A stretch of DNA of 64,000 bases from Micrococcales bacterium (GTDB lineage Bacteria; Actinomycetota; Actinomycetes; S36-B12; UBA10799): positions 12,022-76,021 of the forward strand of contig JADKAV010000018.1 in NCBI GenBank assembly GCA_016719135.1. Reading direction: 5' to 3'. This document shows, in pieces, positions 26,936 to 37,453 of the stretch. The translations under genes and the position numbers were made by a program. The notes beneath the pieces were generated by a model. The model was not told the origin of the DNA, did not search any database, and saw nothing but the letters and a program-made list of their open reading frames with translations. Each line of letters starts with the position of its first letter. Positions within the stretch are counted from its first letter, which is position 1.

Positions 26936-29900
26936 ATGATCCCCGCCAACGGCCTGTACGACCCAGCGTTCGAGCACGACGCCTGCGGTGTCGCATTCGT
27001 CGCGACCATGTCCGGTGAGCCCAGTCACGAGATCGTGCAGCACGCGTTGACCGCCTTGCGCAACCTCGAGCACCGCGGTGCCTCCGGCAGCGAGCCCGAC
27101 TCCGGCGACGGTGCCGGGATTCTGATCCAGGTGCCCGACGCACTGTTCCGCGACATGGTGGAATTCGACCTCCCGCGGGCGGGGGAGTATGCAGTCGGCA
27201 CCGCGTTCCTGCCGTCCGAGCCCGGCGAGGCCGCGGTTGCCGTCAAGTCGATCGAGTCGATCGCAGCCGATGAGGGCCTGACGGTGCTGGGCTGGCGGGA
27301 GGTGCCGACCTTCGATGCGATGGTGGGGCAGACCGCGCGCAGCACCATGCCGCAGTTCCGGCAGTTGTTCCTGACCGGTCCGACCGGTGACGACGAACTC
27401 CATCTGGAGCGCCTTGCCTTCGTCCTGCGCAAGCGCGCCGAGCGTGAGGCGGGCATTTACTTCCCCTCGTTGAGCACCCGCACGATCGTGTACAAGGGCA
27501 TGCTCACCACCGCGCAACTGGAGCCGTTCTTCCCCGACCTGTCCGACCCGCGGACTGCCTCGACACTTGGGATGGTCCACTCGCGCTTCTCGACGAACAC
27601 GTTCCCGAGCTGGCCGTTGGCGCATCCGTTCCGGCTGATCGCCCACAACGGTGAGATCAACACCGTCAAGGGCAACCGCAACTGGATGCGTGCCCGGGAG
27701 GCGCTGCTGACCAGCGAACTGATCCCCGGCGACCTCGAGCGCCTCTTCCCGATCTGCACCCCGACGGCCAGCGACTCCGCGAGTTTCGACGAGGTCCTCG
27801 AGTTGCTGTACCTGGGCGGACGGCCACTGCCGCACGCGGTGCTGATGATGATCCCGGAGGCCTGGGAGAACAACACTGAGATGGACCCGGCGCGGCGCGC
27901 CTTCTACGAGTACCACTCCACGCTGACCGAACCGTGGGACGGACCTGCCAGTGTGTCCTTCACCGACGGCCGCTTGATCGGGGCGGTACTGGACCGCAAC
28001 GGTCTGCGTCCGGGACGGTTCTGGGTGACCTCCGACGGGCTGGTCGTGCTGGCCTCCGAGGCCGGTGTGCTCGACCTCGACCCGGCGACGGTCGTGCGCA
28101 AGGGGCGCCTGCAGCCCGGCAAGATGTTCCTGGTCGACACGGTCGCCGGGCGCATCATCGAGGACGACGAGATCAAGGCCGAGTTGGCCGCGGAACACCC
28201 CTACGAGGAGTGGCTGCACGCCGTCATGATCCACCTCGAGGAACTGCCCGAGCGTGAGCACGTCATCCACACCAGGCCGTCGATCGCCCGCCGTCAGCAG
28301 TCCTTCGGCTACACCGAGGAGGAACTGCGGGTCATCCTCACCCCGATGGCACAGGGCGGTATGGAACCCATCGGCTCCATGGGCACCGACACGCCGGTGG
28401 CCGTGCTGTCCGACAGGCCGCGACTGCTGTTCGACTACTTCGCGCAGCTGTTCGCCCAGGTGACCAACCCGCCGCTCGATGCGCTGCGCGAGGAGATCAT
28501 CACGTCGCTGAGCAGCCCGATCGGCCCCGAGGGAAATCTGCTGGATGCCACACCGGCACACTGCCGTCAGGTGCTGCTGCCGTTCCCCGTGATCGACAGT
28601 GACGAGTTGGCCAAGATCCTCAACATCAATGCCGACGGGGATCTCCCCGGTTTCGCGGCGATGAAGGTGCGCGGCCTCTACGACGTCAACCGGGGTGCCG
28701 AAGCCCTTGAACAGCGGCTCGAGGAGATCTTCGCGGAGATCGACGCCGCCATCGACTCGGGCATCCGGTTCCTGGTCCTCAGCGACCGCGACTCCGACCC
28801 GGAGCACGCCCCGATCCCGTCGCTGTTGCTGACCTCCGCGGTGCACCACCACTTGGTGCGGCAGAAGACACGCACTCTCACCTCGGTCATCGTGGAAGCC
28901 GGAGACGTGCGCGAGGTGCATCACGTGGCACTGCTCGTGGGATACGGGGCTGCGGCGGTCAACCCATACCTCGCGATGGAGACCGTCGAGTCGATGGTGC
29001 GCTCGGGCACGATCACCGGCATCACGCCCGAGGTGGCCGTGCGCAACCTGGTCAAGGCGCTGGGCAAAGGAGTCCTGAAGGTGATGTCGAAGATGGGCAT
29101 CTCCACGGTCGCCTCCTACCGCGGCGCCCAGGTGTTCGAGGCCCTGGGCCTGAGCCAGGAACTGGTGGACCGGCACTTCACCGGCACGACGTCGAAACTC
29201 GGCGGGGTCGGCCTCGACGTGATCCACGAGGAGGTGCGTGGCCGTCACCAGACCGCCTACCCACCGACCGGCATCTCCCCGGCGCACCGGGCCCTCGACA
29301 TCGGCGGGGAGTACCAGTGGCGCCGCGAGGGCGAGCCGCACCTGTTCGACCCCGAGACGGTGTTCAGGCTGCAGCACGCCACCCGCGAGGGTCGCTACGA
29401 CGTTTTCCGGCAGTACACCGACACCGTCGATGACCAGAGCCAGCGCCTCATGACCCTGCGCGGCCTGTTCGACCTGAAGATCGGGCAGCGTCCGCCGGTT
29501 CCGATCGACGAGGTGGAGCCGGTCAGCGAAATCGTGAAGCGCTTCTCCACGGGCGCGATGAGTTATGGATCGATCTCCAAAGAGGCTCACGAGACGCTGG
29601 CGATCGCGATGAACCGGTTGGGTGCGAAGTCCAATACCGGTGAGGGCGGCGAGGACCCCGAGCGTTTCCAGCCGTTGCCCAACGGGGATTCCAAGCGCTC
29701 GTCGATCAAGCAGGTCGCGTCTGGTCGGTTCGGAGTCACCAGCGAATACCTGGTGAACGCCGACGACATCCAGATCAAGATGGCTCAGGGCGCCAAGCCC
29801 GGTGAGGGTGGGCAACTCCCGGCGCACAAGGTGTACCCGTGGGTGGCCAAGACCCGGCACTCCACGCCGGGCGTCGGCTTGATCTCCCCGCCTCCGCACC

Positions 29901-31444
29901 ACGACATCTACTCGATCGAGGATCTGGCGCAATTGATCCACGACTTGAAGAACGCCAACCCGCGCGCGCGTGTGCACGTGAAACTGGTCGCGGAGGTCGG
30001 CGTCGGAACCGTTGCGGCCGGTGTGAGCAAGGCGCACGCCGATGTCATCCTCATCTCCGGCCACGACGGCGGGACCGGTGCCTCGCCGCTGACCTCGCTG
30101 AAACACGCGGGCGGGCCCTGGGAACTCGGGCTGGCCGAAACGCAGCAGACGCTGATCGCCAACGGCCTGCGCGATCGCGTGGTGGTGCAGACCGACGGTC
30201 AGTTGAAGACCGGCCGGGACGTGGTCATCGCAGCGCTGCTGGGAGCCGAGGAGTACGGCTTCGCCACCGCACCGCTGGTGGTCATGGGGTGCGTGATGAT
30301 GCGGGTGTGCCACTTGGACACCTGCCCGGTGGGGGTCGCCACTCAGAACCCCGTGCTGCGCGAGCGGTTCACCGGACAGCCGGAATTCGTGGTCAATTTC
30401 TTCGAGTTCATCGCCGAGCAAGTGCGGGAGTACCTCGCGGAACTCGGCTATCGCAGCCTGGAGGAGCTCATCGGCAAGGTGGACCTGCTGGACGTCCACA
30501 AGGCGGTGGACCACTGGAAGGCGCAGGGGCTGGACCTTTCCCCGATTCTGGTGCAACCCGAACCGGGGGCTGCCACCCGTTGCGTCACCACCCAGGACCA
30601 CGGCTTGGACAAGGCGCTGGACGTGCATTTGATCGAACTGTGCGAGCCGGCGCTGGAGTACCGGGAGCCGGTGCGCGCGCAGTTGCCGATCCGCAACGTG
30701 AACCGGACCGTCGGCACCATGCTGGGCAGTGAACTGACCCGGCGGCACGGCGCAGATGGGCTTCCGCCCGGCACTATCGACATCACGTTCACCGGTTCAG
30801 CCGGGCAGAGTTTCGGGGCATTCGTGCCCAAGGGGGTCACCTTGCGTTTGGACGGGGACACCAACGACTACCTGGGCAAGGGGTTGTCCGGCGGGACCCT
30901 GATCGTCCGGCCCGACCAGCGCGCGCAGTTCACCGCCCACGAGCAGATCATCGCCGGCAACGTGATCGCCTACGGCGCGACCGACGGGCGCATCTTCGCC
31001 AGCGGCATGGTCGGCGAGCGTTGCTGCGTGCGCAACAGTGGAGCCACGGTGGTCGTCGAAGGAGTCGGCGATCACGGCTGTGAGTACATGACCGGTGGTC
31101 ATGCGGTGGTCCTCGGTCCGGTCGGCCGGAACTTCGCCGCCGGAATGTCGGGTGGGACGGCGTTCCTGCTCGACGCGAACATCGAGCACATCAACCAGGA
31201 CATGGTGGGCTTGGAGGACCTCGATGCCGAGGACGGCAACTGGCTGGCCGGCATCGTCGCCGAGCACGCCGAACAGACCGGTTCGCTCATCGCGCAGGAA
31301 CTGCTGGCCGACTGGCCGTCGTCGCTGCGGCGGTTCGCCAAGGTGATGCCGCGCGACTACCGAAGAGTGCTCGATGCAATAGCCCTGGCCGAAAGTGAAG
31401 GCCGCAACGTGGACGAGGCGATCATGGAGGCAAGCCGTGGCTGA
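26936..31444 (+). CDS. gltB: Glutamate synthase large subunit
   Basis: GltB takes the amide of glutamine, channels ammonia, and aminates 2-oxoglutarate. The ATG at 26936 gives 1502 residues. Cys17 in EHDACGVAF should become the N-terminal nucleophile after propeptide removal. The amidotransferase domain is followed by the central domain, the FMN barrel with [25 protein letters not shown] and GEGGQLP, the [3Fe-4S] motif [19 protein letters not shown], and the C-terminal beta-helix with repeated GGT/GG motifs. The stop overlaps gltD by 8 nt. A GGAG site precedes the start. Confidence 0.97.
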   Translation: MIPANGLYDPAFEHDACGVAFVATMSGEPSHEIVQHALTALRNLEHRGASGSEPDSGDGAGILIQVPDALFRDMVEFDLPRAGEYAVGTAFLPSEPGEAAVAVKSIESIAADEGLTVLGWREVPTFDAMVGQTARSTMPQFRQLFLTGPTGDDELHLERLAFVLRKRAEREAGIYFPSLSTRTIVYKGMLTTAQLEPFFPDLSDPRTASTLGMVHSRFSTNTFPSWPLAHPFRLIAHNGEINTVKGNRNWMRAREALLTSELIPGDLERLFPICTPTASDSASFDEVLELLYLGGRPLPHAVLMMIPEAWENNTEMDPARRAFYEYHSTLTEPWDGPASVSFTDGRLIGAVLDRNGLRPGRFWVTSDGLVVLASEAGVLDLDPATVVRKGRLQPGKMFLVDTVAGRIIEDDEIKAELAAEHPYEEWLHAVMIHLEELPEREHVIHTRPSIARRQQSFGYTEEELRVILTPMAQGGMEPIGSMGTDTPVAVLSDRPRLLFDYFAQLFAQVTNPPLDALREEIITSLSSPIGPEGNLLDATPAHCRQVLLPFPVIDSDELAKILNINADGDLPGFAAMKVRGLYDVNRGAEALEQRLEEIFAEIDAAIDSGIRFLVLSDRDSDPEHAPIPSLLLTSAVHHHLVRQKTRTLTSVIVEAGDVREVHHVALLVGYGAAAVNPYLAMETVESMVRSGTITGITPEVAVRNLVKALGKGVLKVMSKMGISTVASYRGAQVFEALGLSQELVDRHFTGTTSKLGGVGLDVIHEEVRGRHQTAYPPTGISPAHRALDIGGEYQWRREGEPHLFDPETVFRLQHATREGRYDVFRQYTDTVDDQSQRLMTLRGLFDLKIGQRPPVPIDEVEPVSEIVKRFSTGAMSYGSISKEAHETLAIAMNRLGAKSNTGEGGEDPERFQPLPNGDSKRSSIKQVASGRFGVTSEYLVNADDIQIKMAQGAKPGEGGQLPAHKVYPWVAKTRHSTPGVGLISPPPHHDIYSIEDLAQLIHDLKNANPRARVHVKLVAEVGVGTVAAGVSKAHADVILISGHDGGTGASPLTSLKHAGGPWELGLAETQQTLIANGLRDRVVVQTDGQLKTGRDVVIAALLGAEEYGFATAPLVVMGCVMMRVCHLDTCPVGVATQNPVLRERFTGQPEFVVNFFEFIAEQVREYLAELGYRSLEELIGKVDLLDVHKAVDHWKAQGLDLSPILVQPEPGAATRCVTTQDHGLDKALDVHLIELCEPALEYREPVRAQLPIRNVNRTVGTMLGSELTRRHGADGLPPGTIDITFTGSAGQSFGAFVPKGVTLRLDGDTNDYLGKGLSGGTLIVRPDQRAQFTAHEQIIAGNVIAYGATDGRIFASGMVGERCCVRNSGATVVVEGVGDHGCEYMTGGHAVVLGPVGRNFAAGMSGGTAFLLDANIEHINQDMVGLEDLDAEDGNWLAGIVAEHAEQTGSLIAQELLADWPSSLRRFAKVMPRDYRRVLDAIALAESEGRNVDEAIMEASRG

Positions 31445-32888
31445 CCCGAGAGGTTTCATGAAGGCAGGACGGCAACTGCCGGCGCGGCGGCCCGTCGACA
31501 TCCGCATCCAGGACTGGCGCGAGGTGTACGAGTCGTTCGGGGAATCGAAACTGCGCACCCAGGCGGCCCGCTGCATGGACTGCGGCATCCCGTTCTGCCA
31601 CAACGGCTGCCCGCTGGGCAACCTGATCCCGGAGTGGAACGACCTGACCCGCCGCGGTGATTGGCATGCTGCGATCGAGCGTCTGCACGCGACGAACAAC
31701 TTCCCCGAATTCACCGGCCGACTGTGCCCGGCGCCGTGCGAGACAGCCTGCGTACTGGGGATCAACCAGGACCCGGTGACGATCAAGCAGGTCGAGGTCT
31801 CCATCGTCGACCGGGCGTGGGACTCCGGGTGGGTTCAGCCGCAGCCCCCCGAGCGACTGTCGGGCAAGACCGTGGCCGTGGTGGGATCCGGGCCGGCGGG
31901 TCTTGCCGCCGCCCAGCAACTGGCCCGCGCGGGCCACACTGTGGCCGTCTACGAACGCGCCGACCGGATCGGCGGTCTGCTGCGCTACGGAATCCCCGAG
32001 TTCAAGATGGAGAAGAGCCATCTGACCCGGCGGTTGGCGCAGATGGAGGCCGAGGGTGTCAAATTCCGCACCGGCATCGAGATCGGGACCGATCTGTCGG
32101 CTGACGACCTGCGCCGCCGCTACGACGCGGTCCTGCTGGCGGTCGGTTCGACGATCGGCCGCGACCTGCCGGTACCCGGCCGCGAGCTGACCGGGGTTTA
32201 TCAGGCGATGGATTACCTGCCGTTGGCCAACCGCGTGCAGGAGGGCGACCTGGAGGAGGCGCCGATCAGCGCCGCCGGCAAGCACGTGGTGATCATCGGT
32301 GGTGGCGACACTGGAGCCGACTGCCTGGGAACCGCCATCCGGCAGGGGGCCGCGAGCATCACGCAACTGGAGATCCTCTCCACCCCTCCGGAAACGCGAC
32401 CCGCAGGCCAGCCCTGGCCGACCTACCCGATGATCTTCCGCGTCTCGTCCGCGCATGAGGAGGGCGGCGACCGCGTCTTCTCGGTGTCGACCAAACGCTT
32501 CATCGGCGAGAATGGCGTCCTGACGGGCCTTGAGATCGTCGAGGTGGAGTGGACGGATGGGCGACCGGTCGAGATCGCCGGGACTGAGCGCGTGATACCG
32601 GCGGACCTGGTCACTTTGGCCATGGGCTTCGTCGGTCCCGAGGCGGACGCTTTCTGCTCCCAGATGGGACTTGAGCGCGATGAGCGCGGCAACTTGGTCC
32701 GCGACGACGACTACGCGACGAAGGTGCCGGGTGTCTTCGTGGCCGGTGACGCCGGGCGAGGGCAGTCGCTGATCGTGTGGGCGATCGCGGAGGGCAGGGC
32801 TGCGGCCTCGTCCATCGACCAGCATCTGATGGGCACCACGAACCTGCCGAAGCCGTTGCCGGCGTCCGCGCGTCAGGTGACGGTGTAG
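31437..32888 (+). CDS. gltD: Glutamate synthase small subunit
   Basis: GltD oxidises NADPH and passes electrons to GltB. The 483-residue protein has the N-terminal Cys cluster [19 protein letters not shown] and a later CPAPCETAC for two [4Fe-4S] clusters. The FAD motif [35 protein letters not shown], the NADPH motif [15 protein letters not shown] and a final [19 protein letters not shown] are all present. The GTG at 31437 lies inside gltB. The last codons and stop coincide with the start of the R2 repeat array. Confidence 0.96.
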   Translation: MADPRGFMKAGRQLPARRPVDIRIQDWREVYESFGESKLRTQAARCMDCGIPFCHNGCPLGNLIPEWNDLTRRGDWHAAIERLHATNNFPEFTGRLCPAPCETACVLGINQDPVTIKQVEVSIVDRAWDSGWVQPQPPERLSGKTVAVVGSGPAGLAAAQQLARAGHTVAVYERADRIGGLLRYGIPEFKMEKSHLTRRLAQMEAEGVKFRTGIEIGTDLSADDLRRRYDAVLLAVGSTIGRDLPVPGRELTGVYQAMDYLPLANRVQEGDLEEAPISAAGKHVVIIGGGDTGADCLGTAIRQGAASITQLEILSTPPETRPAGQPWPTYPMIFRVSSAHEEGGDRVFSVSTKRFIGENGVLTGLEIVEVEWTDGRPVEIAGTERVIPADLVTLAMGFVGPEADAFCSQMGLERDERGNLVRDDDYATKVPGVFVAGDAGRGQSLIVWAIAEGRAAASSIDQHLMGTTNLPKPLPASARQVTV

Positions 32889-33604
32889 GCGGTCCTAGAT
32901 CAGCCGTTGGCGAGAGTCTGATGGCCTGGCGGTCACTGTCTGATGCGTGACGTGCTGGGCGGTGGTTGATCCACTCGGCCTCGCGAAGGTGGGGCGAGCC
33001 GGCCCACAGGCGTGAGAGTTGGGTACGGGCGTTGGAGATCGGTACGGGCGTTGGAGATCGACGGGCCGTGCAACTCCAACGGCTGTGCCTTTGTCCAACG
33101 TACGTACATAACTCCAACGTCTGCGCGGGGTGGTGTAGGCGGTCCTGGATCAGTCGGTTGGCGAGAGTCCGATGGCCTGGCGGTCACTGTCTGATGCGTG
33201 ACGTGCTGGGCGGTGGTTGATCCACTCGGCCTCGCGAACGTGGGGCGTTCACCGGCGCACAGGCGTGAGAGTTGGGTACGGGCGTTGGGACGGCGACGGC
33301 CGGAACCCAACGCCTGCACCGGCGGGCGGCCGACCCACAGGCGTAGAGTTGGGTACGGGCGTTGGAGATCGGTACGGGCGTTGGAGATCGACGGGCCGCA
33401 ACTCCAACGGCTGTGCGCTTGTCCAACGTACGTGCATAAGTCCAACGCCTGCGCCGGGGCGGGCGGCCGACCCACAGGCGTGAGAGTTGGGTACGGGCGT
33501 TGGAGATCGGTACCGGCGTTGGAGATCGACGGGCCGTGCAACTCCAACGGCTGTGCCTTTGTCCAACGTACGTGCATAAGTCCAACGCGTGCGCGCGGGC
33601 GGTC
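32883..33604. repeat. Repeat array R2 between gltD and pyk
   Basis: About 720 bp of noncoding repeats fill this gap. Module A (about 115 bp, beginning GTGTAGGCGGTCCT) occurs at 32883 and 33133, nearly identical. Module B (about 115 bp, beginning CCACAGGCG) occurs at 33004, 33335 and 33472, with a shortened variant near 33259. Module B carries CGTTGGAGATCG twice in direct order, then the reverse motifs CTCCAACG and GTCCAACG, so it can form several hairpins. Reading frames exist across it but are repeat artefacts without ribosome sites. It is not a CRISPR array, because spacing and length vary and no cas genes are near. Confidence 0.85.
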
Positions 33605-33716
33605 AAGTCCGGCCGGAACGGCAGATGCCAACCGAGCTGCCCATTTTGCTGAACGCTGAACCAAATGCGCCAGATCCGGCAAGCGCGTCCCGTCGACAGT
33701 GACTACGCTCGGACGA
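33605..33716. promoter_or_regulatory. pyk promoter region
   Basis: This unique sequence lies between the repeat array and pyk. A TACGCT -10 box at 33704-33709 ends 7 nt before the pyk GTG, which predicts a leaderless transcript. No clear -35 box is seen. Confidence 0.5.
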
Positions 33717-35174
33717 GTGCGTCGAGCGAAAATTGTGTGCACTCTTGGTCCGGCAACGGATTCCGAAGAGACAATGGCCAAACTCATCCGTAGTGGAATG
33801 TCGGTTGCCCGGCTGAACCTGAGCCATGGCACCCAGGCCGATCACCAGGCCCGACTGGACCTGGTCCGCCGGTCCGCCCGCGATGCCGGGGTGGGAGTAG
33901 CGGTCCTCGCGGATCTGCAGGGACCCAAGATCCGGCTGGGCACGTTCGTCGACGAACGGGTCGACCTCATGCAGGGCCAGCGTTTCACCATCACCACCCG
34001 CGATGTTCCCGGCGACGCACAGACCTGCTCCACCACATACGGCAATCTCACCCATGACGTCAGAGTCGGCGATGAGGTCCTCATCGACGACGGGAACGTC
34101 ACGCTGCGGGCCGTGGAGGTCGGTGCCACCGAGGTCGTGTGCGAGGTGCTCGTCGGCGGCCGCGTGAGCAACAACAAGGGGATCAACCTTCCGGGGGTCA
34201 TCGTCAGTGTTCCGGCGCTGTCCGAGAAGGACATTGACGATCTGCGATGGGCCCTCAACGCTGATGTGGACATGGTGGCGCTGTCCTTCGTGCAGCGACC
34301 CGAGGACATCGACGACGTGCGCCGGATCATGGACGAGCAGGGAGTCCATCGCCCGATCCTGGCCAAGATCGAGAAGCCACAGGCCGTCGATCATCTGTCG
34401 GCGATCATCGACGCGTTCGACGGCATCATGGTCGCGCGCGGTGATCTCGGCGTCGAGCTGCCGCTCGAGCAGGTGCCGCTGGTGCAGAAGCGCGCGATCG
34501 AACTCTCCCGCGCGGCTGCCAAGCCGGTGATCGTGGCCACCCAGATGCTGGACAGTATGGTCACCAGCAGTCGTCCCACCCGCGCTGAGGCCTCCGACGT
34601 CGCCAATGCAGTTCTTGACGGCACCGACGCTCTGATGCTCAGCGGGGAGACCAGTGTTGGTGATCACCCGGACCTGGTGGTCTCCACGATGGCCCGAATC
34701 ATCGAGTACGTCGAGGAGAAGGCGCTGGGGACGCTATCGGAATCGGCGGACAACCGCACCGGTTCGACAGCCCGAGCCATCACCCGGGCAGCGACCGAAG
34801 TCGCCGAAGAGGTGGACGCGAAGTTCATCATCTCCTTCACCGAAACGGGCTTGACCCCGCGCTTGGTCGCTCGTCACCGTTCCCGGATCCCGATCCTCTG
34901 TTTCACACCCACCGCGCACGTGCGCAACTACCTGGCGCTGGTGTGGGGGATCACTCCCTTTGACGGCAAGAAGGTGCACCACACCGATGAGCTCGTGGAG
35001 GACGTGGACCTGCGGATCTCGCAGATGTCGTTGGCCGCGCCGGGCGACAAGGTGGTCGTGATCGCGGGGGTTCCGCCGGGCGTGCCCGGCACCACCAACG
35101 GGATGCGCGTCCACCTGGTGGGTTCTGGTTCAGCCGGACGCGCTGAAGGAGCCGAGGTTGCTGAGCAGGTCTGA
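33717..35174 (+). CDS. pyk: Pyruvate kinase
   Basis: Pyruvate kinase makes pyruvate and ATP from phosphoenolpyruvate and ADP. The 485-residue protein begins with RRAKIVCTLGPAT, contains ARLNLSHG, the B domain, ILAKIEKPQAVDHL with the catalytic Lys, MVARGDLGVELP, and ATQMLDSM, and ends with an allosteric C domain. The GTG at 33717 is chosen over one 18 nt upstream because it fits both the family start and the leaderless -10 spacing. Confidence 0.96.
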   Translation: MRRAKIVCTLGPATDSEETMAKLIRSGMSVARLNLSHGTQADHQARLDLVRRSARDAGVGVAVLADLQGPKIRLGTFVDERVDLMQGQRFTITTRDVPGDAQTCSTTYGNLTHDVRVGDEVLIDDGNVTLRAVEVGATEVVCEVLVGGRVSNNKGINLPGVIVSVPALSEKDIDDLRWALNADVDMVALSFVQRPEDIDDVRRIMDEQGVHRPILAKIEKPQAVDHLSAIIDAFDGIMVARGDLGVELPLEQVPLVQKRAIELSRAAAKPVIVATQMLDSMVTSSRPTRAEASDVANAVLDGTDALMLSGETSVGDHPDLVVSTMARIIEYVEEKALGTLSESADNRTGSTARAITRAATEVAEEVDAKFIISFTETGLTPRLVARHRSRIPILCFTPTAHVRNYLALVWGITPFDGKKVHHTDELVEDVDLRISQMSLAAPGDKVVVIAGVPPGVPGTTNGMRVHLVGSGSAGRAEGAEVAEQV

Positions 35175-35205
35175 GGGTCGATCAAAGACCGCCGAGTGCT
35201 GCACG

Positions 35206-35237
35206 GTTGCTGGCTCCGGTCCGAGAAAAGCAGCAAC
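35206..35237. terminator. Hairpin between convergent pyk and bldD
   Basis: GTTGCTG (35206-35212) and CAGCAAC (35231-35237) form a 7-bp stem in the 115-bp gap where pyk and bldD converge. It may terminate both. Confidence 0.4.
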
Positions 35238-35289
35238 GGCGTAACAGTCGGCACCTTCGGGACAGGGATCGCTGGGCTGAGAGCAGAAA

Positions 35290-35778
35290 TCAGTCAAGCT
35301 TCTGTCGAGCTTCAGCGTTGAGCACACCCCAGGCCACGAGCTGGTCGGCGAGAACGCCGGGCGGTTCGTCGTAAATGACCGCTAGGGTCCGCAGATCGTC
35401 CTGCCGAATGCTGAGGATCCGGCCGTTGTAGTCCCCACGCTGAGCCTGGATGGCCGCGGCATACCGGGCCAACGGGCCCACCTTGTCCGCAGGCACCTGG
35501 CCCAAGCGTTCCAGGTCGAGCACCAGCCGGGCCGGCGGCTCGGAGGCTGAGCCCGGGGCGCTGTCAGGGAGTAGTTCGGCGACCGGAACACCATAGAAGT
35601 CGGCCAGTTCGGCCAGCTTTTGCACCGTTACGGCTCGGTCACCGCGCTCGTACGACCCGACCACCACTGCCTTCCAGCGACCCTCGGACTTCTCCTCGAC
35701 ACCGTGCAGGGACATGCCCTGCTGCTGCCGGATGGAACGGAGTTTGGCGCCCAGCGCTCGCCCGTACTCAGTTGCCAT
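35290..35778 (-). CDS. bldD: BldD, c-di-GMP-responsive developmental regulator
   Basis: The 162-residue protein is full length and closely follows Streptomyces BldD. Residues 1-80 form an XRE-type DNA-binding domain (GAKLRSIRQQQGMSLHGVEE, then VVVGSYERGDRAVTVQKLAE). The C-terminal domain has the c-di-GMP signature RGD-X8-RQDD at residues 114-128, the same numbering as described for Streptomyces BldD. With tetrameric c-di-GMP, BldD dimerises and represses development genes in Streptomyces. The start at 35778 has a GGGAG site. The neighbour is pyrR, as in Streptomyces. What it controls in this organism is unknown. Confidence 0.95.
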   Translation of the reverse strand: MATEYGRALGAKLRSIRQQQGMSLHGVEEKSEGRWKAVVVGSYERGDRAVTVQKLAELADFYGVPVAELLPDSAPGSASEPPARLVLDLERLGQVPADKVGPLARYAAAIQAQRGDYNGRILSIRQDDLRTLAVIYDEPPGVLADQLVAWGVLNAEARQKLD

Positions 35779-35936
35779 TGGGCTGCGCTCCCATTCTGAC
35801 CAAAGTCCGACCAAAGACTGTCAGGTGTGAGGTTACGGAGCGTGATGCTCGGGAGGCAACTCGGCGGGCACCGCCTGCCGAACAGATACCCATACCAGTG
35901 ATAGCGTCGACGACGAATGCCTTTCCTTTAACCACC

Positions 35937-35950
35937 GTCCAGCGAGGCGG
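35937..35950 (+). promoter_or_regulatory. PyrR-binding RNA loop next to the pyrR ribosome site
   Basis: GTCCAGCGAGGCGG carries the core TCCAGNGAGGC known for PyrR-binding RNA. It lies directly before the Shine-Dalgarno AGAAGGGGG and the pyrR start at 35969. In Mycobacterium smegmatis a site in this position lets PyrR-UMP block translation, so the same control is expected here. Confidence 0.75.
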
Positions 35951-35968
35951 AGAAGGGGGTTGGACGCG

Positions 35969-36514
35969 ATGACGCCTGACCAAGAGTTCCTCACCGACTC
36001 AGATATCAATCGAGCGGTGGTACGCATCGCTCACGAAATCCTCGAACGCAACCGCGGCGCCGACAATCTGGTGCTGCTGGGCATCCCCCGGCGCGGGGTA
36101 CCCCTGGCCAAGCGCATCGCCGCAGCCATGTCCGGTATCGAGGGCCGCGAGGTGCCGGCCGGCGCGCTGGACGTGGGAATGTACCGCGACGACCTGCGAC
36201 TGCGGCCCACCGTTGCTCTGCACCCAACCGTGATCCCGGGCGGGGACATCACCGGCAAGACGGTGGTCCTGGTCGACGACGTGCTGTTCAGCGGTCGCAC
36301 AACACGCGCGGCGATGGATGCCCTGTCCGGCGCCGGGCGGCCAAGGGCCGTGCAACTGGCCGTTCTGGTCGACCGAGGACACCGCGATCTGCCCATCCGC
36401 GCCGACTACGTGGGCAAAAACCTGCCGACCTCGCGCGACGACGACGTGCAGGTGACCCTGACCGAAACCGACGGAACCGATGCCGTGCGCCTGGTGCGCG
36501 CTGGAGGAAACTGA
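35969..36514 (+). CDS. pyrR: PyrR, pyrimidine operon regulator / uracil phosphoribosyltransferase
   Basis: PyrR senses UMP, binds the leader RNA and represses the pyr operon; it also has weak uracil phosphoribosyltransferase activity. The 181-residue protein has [16 protein letters not shown] and the PRPP loop [20 protein letters not shown]. The ATG at 35969 is preferred; a TTG 9 nt upstream is too close to the ribosome site. It stops just before the pyrB start, and it is divergent from bldD. Confidence 0.94.
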   Translation: MTPDQEFLTDSDINRAVVRIAHEILERNRGADNLVLLGIPRRGVPLAKRIAAAMSGIEGREVPAGALDVGMYRDDLRLRPTVALHPTVIPGGDITGKTVVLVDDVLFSGRTTRAAMDALSGAGRPRAVQLAVLVDRGHRDLPIRADYVGKNLPTSRDDDVQVTLTETDGTDAVRLVRAGGN

Positions 36515-37453
36515 ATGCGCCATCTGCTCTCCACCCAGGATGTGACCCAATCGGAGGCTCTGGCCATCCTCGACACCGCCCGCGAACTGGCCCAGGTCGC
36601 CGATCGCCCGGTGAAGAAGTTGCCGACTCTGCGCGGACGGACCGTGGTCAACCTGTTCTTCGAGGACTCGACCCGCACCCGGATCTCGTTCGAGGCGGCC
36701 GCCAAGCGGCTTTCGGCCGACGTCATCAACTTCTCGGCCAAGGGGTCGAGCCTTTCCAAGGGCGAATCCCTGAAAGACACGGCATTGACGTTGCAGGCGA
36801 TGGGCGCCGACGCGGTCGTGATCCGGCATCAGGCCAGTGGTGCTGCACACCGCTTGGCCAACAGCGACTGGATCCACGGTGCGGTCATCAACGCCGGGGA
36901 CGGAACCCACGAACACCCCACGCAGGCGCTGCTGGACGCGTACACGATGCGCGATCACCTGCGCGACGGGCAAGGTTCGCTCGAGGGCCTCAACGTGGTG
37001 ATCGTGGGGGATGTCCTGCACTCGCGGGTCGCCCGGTCCAACGTCTGGTTGCTCGACACTCTCGGGGCCGACGTCACCTTGGTGGCGCCGCCCACTTTGC
37101 TGCCGGTCGGCGTCGGGCAGTGGCCCTGCCGGATCAGCTACGACCTGGACGCGGCGATCCCGGAGGCCGACGCGGTGATGATGCTGCGGGTGCAGAACGA
37201 GCGCATGAACGCCTCCTACTTCCCCAGCGCGCGGAGTATCGCGGCGCTACGGGCCTGGACGCCCCACGGATGGCGTGCTGCCCGACCACGCGATCGTCAT
37301 GCACCCCGGACCCATGAATCGTGGGATGGAGATCACTGCCGATGTGGCCGACGCCGACCGGTCGGTCATCGTCGAGCAGGTGACCAACGGCGTCAGCGTG
37401 CGCATGGCCGTGCTCTACCTGCTGCTGGGGAGGCCACGACCGGGAAGCGATGA
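36515..37453 (+). CDS. pyrB: Aspartate carbamoyltransferase, frameshifted at 3' end
   Basis: PyrB condenses carbamoyl phosphate and aspartate. The first 235 residues are clean and include [20 protein letters not shown] (carbamoyl-phosphate site), [16 protein letters not shown] and [13 protein letters not shown]. Frame breaks near 37225-37235 and 37270 move the rest into other frames, where [11 protein letters not shown] and [16 protein letters not shown], the normal C-terminus, can still be read. A further indel near 37430-37465 upsets the junction with pyrC, where an ATGA overlap at 37450-37453 is still visible. Repaired, it would be about 312 residues, the normal length. Confidence 0.88.
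   Translation: MRHLLSTQDVTQSEALAILDTARELAQVADRPVKKLPTLRGRTVVNLFFEDSTRTRISFEAAAKRLSADVINFSAKGSSLSKGESLKDTALTLQAMGADAVVIRHQASGAAHRLANSDWIHGAVINAGDGTHEHPTQALLDAYTMRDHLRDGQGSLEGLNVVIVGDVLHSRVARSNVWLLDTLGADVTLVAPPTLLPVGVGQWPCRISYDLDAAIPEADAVMMLRVQNERMNASYFPSARSIAALRAWTPHGWRAARPRDRHAPRTHESWDGDHCRCGRRRPVGHRRAGDQRRQRAHGRALPAAGEATTGKR

Noticed and set aside
25020..27143. RCC1 protein extended upstream to 27143
   Set aside because: The extra part is Arg-rich, overlaps gltB antisense, and would bury the signal peptide.
26729..30748. Very long open frame (over 1300 codons) antisense to gltB
   Set aside because: It mirrors the gltB codon pattern in high-GC DNA, has a His/Arg/Gln-rich composition and no recognisable domain or ribosome site.
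31422..32825. Long minus-strand frame opposite gltD
   Set aside because: Shadow of gltD; no domains or start signals.
32883..33604. CRISPR array
   Set aside because: Units are long, unequal and without unique spacers of constant size, and no cas genes are near.
32933..33832. Frames of up to 300 codons across the R2 array
   Set aside because: Amino-acid sequence repeats only because the DNA repeats; no ribosome site and no conserved fold.
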